Positions 35,876-45,041 of a stretch of DNA of 64,000 bases are shown one piece after another. Each line of letters opens with the position of its first letter. The stretch's first letter is position 1. Position numbers and translations under genes: made by a program. This DNA comes from Ophioderma brevispina. Taxonomy: Eukaryota > Echinodermata > Ophiuroidea > Amphilepidida > Ophiodermatidae. The notes beneath the pieces were generated by a model. It had not been told where the DNA came from. It saw only the letters and a list, made by a program, of their open reading frames with translations, and did not search any database. The stretch covers positions 1 to 64,000 of the forward strand of contig JAMKCH010022271.1 of the NCBI GenBank assembly GCA_023653785.1, written 5' to 3'.

Positions 35876-37151
35876 CAGCCTATCGTCTCTACGTACCAAT
35901 TGATATCTTATATAATCTTGAAACCGTTAGCTCAATAAACGCATATCGTATGACTAATCATAGCTGCAAATTGCTCGATCCGTAAGGAATTCGCAATTTT
36001 TTGTATTTCTGTCCGTAACGGACAACCTGGACGAGAAAACTATCAGCTGAGTCAAAAAACGGAATTACATCATTCAGAATCTTCCAATATGTTGATTTTT
36101 TAGACTTACACAACGAAAGAAAGTATTAAACGGGCAGAAATTTCTGTCGTAAACGGACAGAAATTAAAGTGACAGTGCCTAGGGACTTTGTGATCACATG
36201 CATTGGATCAATAACACCAAAGAGTGGGCATCAACTAAAAAATTTGGGAATAAGCTTTTCTCAAGGATTATTTATAATCATAAATAAAAGCAGGTGCCAG
36301 AGAATCACGAAATGCATCTTTAAGTTTATGTTGAAGAATTTTTAATTTCAAATTAAGATTGTGTGATACCAAAAGAGTTACATGGTACTCCCAAAAGAGA
36401 AGCACAAGCAAGGTACCTAGGGAACAGACGTGGTTTTTCAGGCCACCCCTGCTGTCACAGAAAGTTGTATACCAAAATGTTCCTTGAAGTCTGAAGAATA
36501 CAATCTTAGTGGACTATTTTTCAGACCTGGATGTTAAAGTGACCTTTGATCCCAGAGAAAGGTCAACCCTCTTTTACATTTTTTTTAGAAAAATATGACA
36601 TAATGTATAAAACCCACTGAAAATTGTGTAAGAAACACCTCTTATATGAACTATACAATTGACACTTGCACATTTCATGTGTAAAATAACTTCAAAAATA
36701 ATTTCAAACAATTTGAAGATCAGGTTAAGCCAAAAACTTACAACGCCACCCTTATCCATAGATACCCACACCGCAATTTGCATCCACACCTACATTTGAT
36801 TACTATGTAAAATTTTGACCTAGGCTGATTTTGACAATTTTTTCCCCAAAAGTAATTTTTGCATGGGATTTTTTTTTCATAAAAGATTTAATTGACTTTA
36901 AAAGTATATCAATATATTGAGATGGATGTTAGAATCAAAAAAGTAAATCACAGCACCTTTCTGTGACCTACAAATGTTGACCTATGACCCCTTGAACATC
37001 ACAGGCCAGCATTGAAATGTACGATTTGATTGATTTTGTCAATTTTTGACTAAAAATTGTAATTTTCCATCATTTTAATCAAATTCTTCTATGAGAACAA
37101 TTTTTGTTATTACTCATATTATTGGTTTACAACAGCACTTTATTTTTGGTG
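35876..37151. other. Intron, no gene recognised
   Basis: About 36005-36165 has a TTTCTGTCCGTAACGGACA segment and a AATTTCTGTCGTAAACGGACAGAAATT segment that are partly palindromic. The rest is AT-rich with no recognisable coding sequence. Confidence 0.4.
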
Positions 37152-37298
37152 TAGTTGTAGAATCATCAAGTTGGGCAGTTACCATGGCAACCACAATTTA
37201 ATCCTTATCTTAAGCCAATTTTTCAGTCACTGAGGCTAAAAATGGGTGTAAATTGCCGTTGCCATGGTAACTGCCCAACTTGTGAATTCTACAACTGG
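37152..37298. repeat. Inverted repeat with ~48-bp arms
   Basis: GTTGTAGAATCATCAAGTTG then GGCAGTTACCATGGCAAC on the left pairs with GTTGCCATGGTAACTGCC then CAACTTGTGAATTCTACAAC on the right. About 50 bases of loop lie between. It looks like a short hairpin MITE or an insulator-like palindrome; no target duplication was identified. Confidence 0.7.
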
Positions 37299-38197
37299 CA
37301 TTAAATTAAAGTTCTCACATATTCCAACAACATCAGTTGTAAAAGAAATGTTTATAATGCAAAAAAATATTAAAAATTATGAAAAAGTTGCAATTTTGGG
37401 CCAAAAATGGAGAAAATGACCAATATCGTGCCTTTTCTGTCAGCCAGCAAGTTTCTAGACATAAGTCAAAAACTGTAGGTCACAGATAAGTTTTGTGAAT
37501 GACTTTTTGTTCAAAACATTCAGCTTAATGGTATCTTTATAGAACTTACTTCGATATCGAGGGAGTTATGACACCGACCGTAATACCACATTATGACTAG
37601 AGTGAATCCTTACAAATTCCCTAGATTGGTTTTAATGAAAGTTGTTATTAATCATATTTTATTTTAAAATATGAAATACTTTACGGTAATATTTGCCAGT
37701 AATCTATGTGGCTAGATTTTTTTATGCCACAACACTTTCTATGCCACAAGAGGGCTCCATATATGACATTTTCGTCGTTGCGAAGGCGTGTACATTTGGA
37801 GACTTAGAGGCAGGGAAGTTTACACTTTACACTCAATTTTTCTCAAAAGGTTTATTGGTCAAACAAGAACAAAAGAAAACCGAAAAAAAAACAACATATT
37901 TTGATCTTGCATACATGCTATCGTAATCGTCCCCATAGAACAACGCGCTTTGAATTTCTGTCGTGCAAAATCATCTTTGATCTGGGTATTTAGCGTATCC
38001 ACTTTAGGTGTGATCTAATACATTGGTAAGCATCTCAAAATGTGAAAAACTCGGGTTCGAAAAAAAAGAGGCGCTTCTTTCTGTAAATGTCCTCATGTCT
38101 CTTTAACAATCTGTATGTAATGAATAAACATGCGAGGTCCAAAATAACGAATTTTCTACCCTAAACCTAGCCTAAACATGTTATTTCCTTTCTTCAG
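37299..38197. other. Intron leading to the C-lobe exon
   Basis: No repeat or exon was recognised. The polypyrimidine stretch TTATTTCCTTTCTTCAG at the 3' end is a good acceptor for the exon at 38198. Confidence 0.5.
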
Positions 38198-38563
38198 GGC
38201 CTGCATTACTTACATGGAAGTGTGTTGGGTGTTCATGGTCGTCTGAGTTCATCTAACTGTACCATTGATAGCCGGTTTGTATTGAAACTTACGGACTTTG
38301 GACTTCATGAATTCGGAAAATCATCAAAAGAAGAGGATATGTTGAACTTGATCTCATGTAAAATAATTCTACCAACATTAAAATACTATGATACACCTGC
38401 AGAATTGCTATGGCGCGCACCGGAACTGTTGCGGAACGCCCTCCTGGATCCGTCAAGAGAAAGCGATTTTTTGTATATTATAGTGCTGCGAGATCGTGGA
38501 TGTACGAGATCATCACAAGAAATGAACCTTTGAAAACGAGGAGACTTGACATTGGCACAGATG
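38198..38563 (+). CDS. Receptor guanylate cyclase, kinase-homology-domain exon (C-lobe), frameshifted
   Basis: After a TTTCTTCAG acceptor the frame reads GLHYLHGS, then [24 protein letters not shown] and WRAPELLR. These are the catalytic-loop, DFG and APE regions of the guanylate-cyclase pseudokinase domain. In place of the kinase HRD motif there is HGR, lacking the catalytic Asp, as is usual for this family. Near 38465-38510 the frame breaks. The sense passes to the next frame as [19 protein letters not shown] before a GATG-GTGAGT donor. The region equivalent to GDVYSF is garbled by extra bases. The break may be sequencing error or a real lesion. The rest of the kinase-homology domain, with the usual CW-E-P-RP motif, was not found downstream. 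Confidence 0.85.
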
Positions 38564-40753
38564 GTGAGTTACACTCATTAAATAAAATCATCACGACAGC
38601 ATATTCACTATCATGCGAAAGCAAATCAAAAAATGGGTGGGAAAAAATCAAAAACAGAGTTTGCATGTTTGTAACAAGATATGGTTATCTTAAACATACG
38701 TTGACAAGTGCTAAGATTGAAAGAAAAAAGTAAGGACAAAATCGGGAGTTGAGAGATTACTGTAATTGAATGGACGATTTGATATCTTTGAGTACTGCTT
38801 GTTTTCTTCCTTTTCTGTCAATATCTAGTTGCAGACATTAACAGACATTTTCATTTTTTTAAGCCACTCCTGCAAATTTCAAATATTTGGGACTCCTTCG
38901 GGTTAGTTAAAACCACCCGATATTGTATTATTGTTACAACTCTGGTCTGGTACTTTTCAGAACATTCTGACAACTACATACAATTTTTCTTCCTAATTGA
39001 TGCCTATATTAATTAACTAACTTGGTTTAAATTACATCGTTTCATTACATTGGCATGTATGAGGCAGACTAGTAATGAGAACGGAAAAAAAGTATAAAAA
39101 GTAAAAAAACCCCTCAAAAAACAAACATAGGAGTAAGTTAATTTCCTGAGACATAGTTTGTATTACTTTGCTGTCCATACATATCTATAATAAATTATGT
39201 GTGTGTTACTTTCAGCCAATGGAAAATTGAAGAGTACCGGTGGTTTGATGGAGTGAAACAATAATTTCGGCTCGCGTTACCAGTGAGTTTGATGACAGGG
39301 AACTACTTCGCTCAGGCAGCAATTTGGTCGAACGCCCCGTTGATCGCCCCAGCTGCAAAGGCCGTTACTGTCAAAAATATGTAAAATAAATAATAAGATT
39401 CATACAAGATCAAGTAAGGTGACTTAAACTGGATGGTCTTTCATTTAAGGAGATTAGATCTGGGCAACCCCAGAATTTTAGTTAAAAACATGCAAGATAT
39501 ACTAGATAATTTCCAACATAATCACTCGGAGGGACAATTTTGTTCATTAAAAAGCAAAACCAACCATATTCAAAAATCTCCCATGGAGAAAAATTGAGGC
39601 CCGCGTATAATAAGATGAGTGTATAGTTTGCAGACTTAGGATGATGTCCTACTATTTTTGATAATCGACAAGTCTTCAACTATTAAGGTGTCAGAATGCT
39701 CTTGTTTTTATCAAAACAACTGATTTAAATGGTTTTATTTCTTTTGATTTCAAATTTTGGTTTCGTCACTATTTTATACACCTTTGAAAAAGCAAAAAAA
39801 CGTGTCTCTGAAAAAACGGGCCACCATTGCTTTTTAACTTGGCATTGTTTTGTTTGGTTTAATTATTTTTGTGTTATTTTTCATGGTTTCGCACTTTAGG
39901 AAAAAAAAATAACATTTTTGGCAAGCGGGACAAAAAAGTAACCTAAAATGTTGTTTAGGGCCTATTACATTGCCTTTTCCAAAACAAACGCACATAGTTC
40001 CCCATTTAATTAGGTTTTATTCTTCTTATTACTTTTTTAAGACTGGCGTGTGTGTGCGCATGTGCAATATAGTTTTGTTTACGATTTGTTTTAGTTACTT
40101 TTTTTGAACAGTGATGATCGGTGTAGGATGGTTTGACAATCACAAAAACACTTGTAATACACTTGTGGTAATAAAATAATCGTTCGTACAAAGTGCACAC
40201 CGCTACGCGGCGCTGCCTTTTTTTTCAAACAAACATTCGAAAAGCATTTATTTAATATGACGTGCACACACCCCAGTTGATTGAGCAATTTATCTGATTT
40301 CTCGTCAGTTTCACTGAACAAAATTCAGGAAAATCTCTTTGTAACCGAGTCTGAGCGTTGCAAATTCAGCACTGGTTCTGACTGAACATGACTGAGGGAC
40401 CGAGTCACGGTAGTGTTTTCAGTTCGTCCCGTAAGAACTTAAAAAAAGGCAAGGATGCATTCTCCCTAAATCTCAAAATTTGCTACTTTAAAGATTGCAT
40501 AATTTTAAAAAACAAAATTAGGTCGTATTGCCATAACACCAATCGGGTCACCCCAACATAATTTTTATTTTGTTGTCTTTTTAAATGTAGTTCCGGTATG
40601 TTATTTGTTTTGAAAACGCCGACTCATGGTAATAAATATGCATTAGCGCGTAAATACGCGGTCACTGTCATCTATCACTGTCAAATATCGGCGGATGATA
40701 GACACCTAAAACCAATAGAATTTAGCGATTTTCTCAACAAACCACGCCCACAA
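38564..40753. other. Intron; expected remaining kinase-homology exon not recognised
   Basis: Two short AT-rich frames lack domains. A TTACTTTCAG acceptor-like site at about 39207-39216 is followed by a short open frame (QWKIEEYRWFDGVKQ) that does not match the family. No large repeat was identified. Confidence 0.4.
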
Positions 40754-41123
40754 TGTTAAAAAAAATGTCCGTAAATTTACGGAAGGACATTTTGAGCGCA
40801 GTATTTCCAGTCATTTTTCGGGTAAATGTACAGAAATTTCTGTCAATTAACGGAACGTTGCAGTTACTTTTTTTACAGAATTGTTCATATTATGGAAAAA
40901 ATATGTATTTTAAACAGGAAGTTTCGTCATTTAAAATTACCGGAACCAAAAAAAAAAGTCCGGAAGAGAAATATTACTGCCAGAAATTTTTTGAAATATT
41001 CCGTAAATTAACATTTTTAGCTATTTTTATGGTTTTTGTTTTTTATTTTTATTGTTTTCTAAAACAGATTTTTTACGTAAATTACGGAAATTCTGTTTCT
41101 TTTAATTTACGAAATTTTTAACA
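40754..41123. mobile_element. 370-bp MITE with TGTTAAAAA termini and CCGTAAATTTACGG motifs
   Basis: TGTTAAAAAAAATGTCCGTA at the left pairs with TTACGAAATTTTTAACA at the right. Inside are the palindromes CCGTAAATTTACGG and ACAGAAATTTCTGT, plus several TACGGAA and TTCCGTAAATTA variants. A 122-codon frame (40753-41121) spans it end to end and encodes only repeat-derived Phe/Lys-rich sequence, so it is not called as a gene. Confidence 0.6.
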
Positions 41124-41404
41124 GTATGAACGATAAGAATGACGATCATGCAGTGGTGGCCCAGATATAGTAACTGATTGATATTTAAAAGAGTACTATT
41201 GAACATTTCGAATGTATGAAATCACACAAACGTGGTACCTGTAAAACTGAGTGAAAAAAAATGTAACAAAATCATTAAAATTGTGCTGCAAAGCCCCTTT
41301 TCTTTCAAGGCTAGGACACAGTCTTAAAGGGTAGCAGTGGATAGGTTCATGGTGGATATGTCGGACGAGAAGAAACTGATAAAGAACTCACACTGTTTAA
41401 AAAT

Positions 41405-41566
41405 CATTCATAAAAAGTGGTAAAAAATATTTTATTCCAACTTATGAGCAACAGTGTAGGAATAAGTAAACAAATGGCAACCCGACTCTCGCGGGGCTCA
41501 AAACGATGCCATCAGTCGTAATCTGAGTCAGACCGCTTCGGCCAACCTCGCCCTCTTAACCTAAAT
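41405..41566 (-). mobile_element. tRNA-derived SINE candidate
   Basis: On the minus strand the sequence starts GGCGAGGTTGGCCGAAGCGG, which resembles the 5' end and A box of a Ser- or Leu-type tRNA. A GAGCCCCGCGAGAGTCGGGTTG segment follows at about B-box distance but lacks a clean GGTTCGA. A CACTGTTGCTCATAAGTTGG and AATAAAATATTTTTT tail follows. This layout fits a tRNA-headed SINE inserted antisense in an intron. Confidence 0.45.
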
Positions 41567-41762
41567 AGAAGCCTCAATGGAAACTGGTCTTCGTCGGTGT
41601 TGCTGCTAATTAATGGCGTCGACTCAACGCCTCCAAGCTTATATTACCGAGACCTGGACCTCAACCAGAGTGAAGCGCATTCCCTAGACGCTAGGTTGGA
41701 TGGGGTGTCAGGAAATAGCAAAAGATCGTCTCATGGTGTTAATCAAAGTTTTATTTGTTTAA

Positions 41763-42108
41763 GGTGCAACGAGAGATGTCACATCTCAGTTGTTCCTAAA
41801 AAATGTCAAAAAAAGTACGATTTTTGCCCTGATGTAAAGCTTTCCATCAAACTATCCCCATCTGAAAGGATTAAGTGAGAAAGGTTTCTTAGGTTAAACA
41901 AATGTGAAATTTTCATTTGTATAGGAGCAAATACGAACTCTCAGCTATTGTTCGTATATTGAAATGTAAGACAAATGAACACACTTTTTTTTCTTTCTTT
42001 AAGACATTCTGTAGCCAAATTACACGTAGTGAAATCTATTGAGTGTCTAATCATAGAAATTATTATTAGGACAAAATTTTGGGTGCCTCAAAATCTCTCG
42101 TTGCACCT
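41763..42108 (+). mobile_element. TTAA-flanked (piggyBac-type) MITE, copy 1
   Basis: GGTGCAACGAGAGATG at the left and AATCTCTCGTTGCACCT at the right are inverted, and TTAA flanks both ends (41759-41762 and 42109-42112). The interior is shared, in reverse orientation, with the larger copy at 30530-31470. Here no nested insert is present. It ends about 50 bp before the next cyclase exon. Confidence 0.72.
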
Positions 42109-42161
42109 TTAATGTGAACAAACGTTAAGGACTTAAAATAATGGTTGTCTGTCTCCCTCAG

Positions 42162-42345
42162 GTTTTGATATATATCGTTAAAAATCTTTATCGGGGATCA
42201 ACAGCGAAAAACATCCTGGACAATCTGCTATCACAATGGAAACAAAGATGAAAACTAATATAGAGTACATTGGTCGAAGAGAGAACCGCTGCCTTTCTGG
42301 AAGAGAAGAAGAGATCAGAAACGCTTTTATATGAAGTTCTGCCAA
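42162..42345 (+). CDS. Receptor guanylate cyclase, dimerisation-helix exon, frameshifted
   Basis: After a GTCTCCCTCAG acceptor one frame reads VLIYIVKNLYRGSTAKNILD and then NLLSQ before a break. A second frame resumes with VEERTAAFLEEKKRSETLL and then YEVLP, just before a GTAGTA donor. NILDNLL followed by VEERT-LEEK-LLY-LP is the signature of the coiled-coil dimerisation (signalling-helix) segment between pseudokinase and cyclase domains in membrane guanylate cyclases. Between the halves the expected helix residues are scrambled by at least two indels near 42240-42270. The order and spacing with the next exon fit a single gene. Confidence 0.82.
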
Positions 42346-42439
42346 GTAGTACCTTTTATTACTTGCTTGCTCAACTGGATTTGATCAAATGTTTTCTGTC
42401 TTCGAATATTTTAAAAAACCTAGGTTAACAAGCCTGCTT

Positions 42440-42610
42440 TGCGGTTTACCAAGGCGGTGGGTGGTTCCACCCCAGGAATTGGTTACAAAGCACCCGATGG
42501 CTTATGATTTGATATCAGTGGCAGGTTTTTTTTGATTTTTTTTTTTAAGTCCTCCTATTTCCATTGATACCAAACTAAAGTAATGGTGTTGTAAAGAAGT
42601 TCGTTTGTGA
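42440..42610. repeat. Fragment of the GATACCA-type dispersed repeat
   Basis: ATTGATACCAAACTAAAGTA and a preceding GTCCTCCTATTTCCATT segment resemble 45625-45675 and 49845-49895. It lies in the intron between the helix and first catalytic exon. Confidence 0.4.
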
Positions 42611-42675
42611 GGCGACCGTCCTTGTCCGTCCTTAATTTCAATATCATTCATTCGGTCACCCTGTCATTTTTTACG

Positions 42676-42806
42676 ACCAGTAGCAGATCAACTGAAACGC
42701 GGGAAGGGGGGAATGCTGTAGATCCTGACTCTTTTGATAGTTGTAAACTATTCTCTCAGCGACTGTCGGATTTACATCACTTTCAGCTGCTAGCACGCAT
42801 ATGCAG
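42676..42806 (+). CDS. Receptor guanylate cyclase, first catalytic-domain exon, frameshifted
   Basis: Reading from about 42676, one frame gives PVADQLKRGK. A shifted frame gives NAVDPDSFDSC, and a third gives VGFTSLSAASTHMQ up to a GTTTGT donor. Together they follow the class III cyclase start seen in membrane guanylate cyclases, where FSDIVGFT holds the first metal-binding Asp. Here the bases around that Asp are disturbed by indels near 42760-42775, so the residue cannot be confirmed. The exact start is uncertain (42676 or 42681). Confidence 0.76.
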
Positions 42807-43979
42807 GTTTGTATTTTCAGTTATTAAACAGTTATATTTGCTAAATCATTTAGACAGAAGGAAAAAAAAAGCTGATTTCATTTATTTTATAAGTACATTT
42901 AGACATCCCGTCAACTTATATTCTAATTTCATTTTCTGTTAATTGCGTATAGTTTACAGGTTGTGTGACACCACTTAAGATTTAATAGTGTTTTGATAGT
43001 ATATTGGTAATTTCCGACGTATACAAGTACATGAAATACTCAAATGAAAAATATTTAACTTTTACAGTTTAAGGTTTTCAAAAAACAATAAGAAAGGTTA
43101 AATTCTGATGTTATTTATAGCATAAGATTAAACGCTTTTCAATGGGAAGGTTAGTTTTTAAAACGTAGAACCCCCTTTCCGGGACCCGTGCTAGGCATTT
43201 CCTGGGCCTCGCACATCAAGATCTTTAGCGGTAAAGATGTCAAATACTGAACTCCTGTCGGCAAAACTGTGTGGGAGACCAGCTGATATCGGGGGTTGCA
43301 AGTTTCATTGAAAAACAGCCTCGAGGCGAGACATTAGTCTAAAAATCTAGATCAGGCTCCGGCCAGAATTGTACGTCTCGCTAGATTCAGCCACTGGTTC
43401 ACATCTTGCGCTTAACAATGAACCGCCGAGCGAATCTGGGCTAAGGAGTAGCCCAAAGTCCAGGTAGTTTAAAGGTGCCCCCCACGCGCGAGTTTACAAG
43501 ATAACTTTCCTGTGTTTCCTAACGAAAGGCCATCGCCAACATTACATTAATTTAAAGTTTCATTTGCTCTGAATATCATTTCTAATGTAAACAGTAATTG
43601 CGTGTAGTAGTATACTCACAGATCACGGCACAAATAATTTATTAACTGTTACCGTAAACAACCCCATATTTCATTTTTAAGCATCTAATGGAAAAGAGTG
43701 AGTGAGCCCAAAAACGACAGATGGGATGAGGAAAACATACAAGGTTCCTAGTAATTAAATCTCATGTATGGTGAGGGGTGAAGGGAGATCGGGTAAGTTG
43801 CCTCTTTAGTTTAAAAAATATTTCTTTCACACAAGATTGACTAAACACCCGACTTTGGTCTAGATATAATATTTGTTCCAATCTTAAAAGTACCCCTGAA
43901 ACAAGACGGGTTGGGTCATAATTAGCCTACACCCTGCAACAACGTTTATCAGCACTTTCATTTGACCCTGTTTTCGTAG
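42807..43979. other. Intron; expected FLNDLYT-type exon not found
   Basis: In the family a short segment (V-D-LNDLYT-FD-YDVYK) lies between the two recognised catalytic exons. No such coding sequence was recognised here. The interval is AT-rich and ends with a GACCCTGTTTTCGTAG acceptor. Confidence 0.4.
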
Positions 43980-44162
43980 GTTGAAACAATTGGAAGTGCT
44001 TAATGGTAGCATCAGGACCTTTTTACCCTTACCACACGGTTTTACATAGCAGGGAAGGAAATAAGCAACATGTCATTGGCCGCTTCTACAAAGCTGTTGA
44101 TTCATTCCAAATCAAAAATGTCCAGACAAGAAGTTACAAATACTGAGCAGGCGTGCACACAG
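43980..44162 (+). CDS. Receptor guanylate cyclase, middle catalytic-domain exon, copy 1
   Basis: After a TTTTCGTAG acceptor the sequence reads VETIGSAY, then after one missing base MVASG. Further words LPLP, ISNMSLA, AVDSFQIK, PDKKLQ and AGVHTG appear in different frames up to ACACAG-GTAACC. This matches VETIGDAYM to HTG of membrane guanylate cyclases. The second metal-binding Asp of the family (GDAY) reads as Ser here. That is either a real loss or a small indel, because the neighbouring bases are also disturbed. At least four frame breaks occur. From 44005 on, the exon is duplicated at 48178-48323. Confidence 0.82.
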
Positions 44163-44721
44163 GTAACCAATTTGTATAACTCTCACACACATAAAAGGAA
44201 AAAAAAATACATAAATCGTCATCATCGGACTGTTATTTTATTGACAAAAATTTTGTTGTAAATTAAACGATGTATTACCGAATGCATTAGTAAAATACAT
44301 GTAAGTTACCGAATTATGTAAAATAACTGTAAGATTTCCCAAATATTGACCAAATTCCACCAATTATTTATCGGTTAAAATACCTATTGTGAGTTTCTTT
44401 ATTATAGGGTGAGTAAAAAAAATGGACCTGAGTGTGTCCGCCATTTTTATTTGCAAGAACACTTATCTAACATATGTGGTATCTTTGGAAAGCTAGTTTT
44501 ATTCTTTAATTGTGCAAAGATCATTCACATCGGTTACGTTATAGACCGAGTTACAGTCGTTTGAAGCAAGTAGTAGGTGTTGCTCTGTCCAGGGATCACA
44601 TTAAATGAACGGTGTTCAGGTAAGGAAATCATGTGCAGAAGAAATCGGCCCATTATATGGACTGCGGATAAGGTGACGTATTTAAAGCCTCAAAATTCAG
44701 TAGTCACAATTACGGGCCATC

Positions 44722-44916
44722 TTCGGGATGTCACACACGTGACCAAACTTTATTTGCCTCACATGGCAAAAAAAAGAATCTAGCGCAAGTGGAAAATTAT
44801 TTATGTTAGATTTTGTCAAACCCGAACCAAAAATAATGTTCCACTTTTGCGAGACTGATTGTTTTGTCATGGATGGCAAATAAAGTTCGGTCACGTGTTT
44901 GTGCATCCCCGAGAAT
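44722..44916. repeat. Near-perfect hairpin (~75-bp arms)
   Basis: Left-arm words GGGATGTCACACACGTGACC, AAACTTTATTTGCC, CATGGCAAA and GCGCAAGTGGAA pair with right-arm words TTCCACTTTTGCG, GTCATGGATGGCAAATAAAG and GGTCACGTGTTTGTGCATCCC. Matching open frames on both strands come from this symmetry. The duplicate copy is at about 48893-49139. Confidence 0.7.
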
Positions 44917-45041
44917 GCACATTTGCCTCGATGGCCTTAACGTGTTTACGTCCTCATCACTCATAATAATCATTGAAAATAAAATAAATGATACACGTTC
45001 TTCAGGTTCTGGAGGAGTTGAATGAATGATATATCAAATAT

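Noticed and set aside
37693..37926. PQEGSIYDIF resembling the cyclase [10 protein letters not shown] segment
   Set aside because: The match is very short, the surrounding codons do not follow the family, and the true GSLQ segment is already at 712-816.
39217..39265. Possible exon QWKIEEYRWFDGVKQ after a TTTCAG site
   Set aside because: It does not match the expected remaining kinase-homology sequence and has no clear donor.
40753..41121. 122-codon frame on the + strand
   Set aside because: It coincides end to end with a palindrome-rich MITE and has Lys/Phe-rich composition with no domain.
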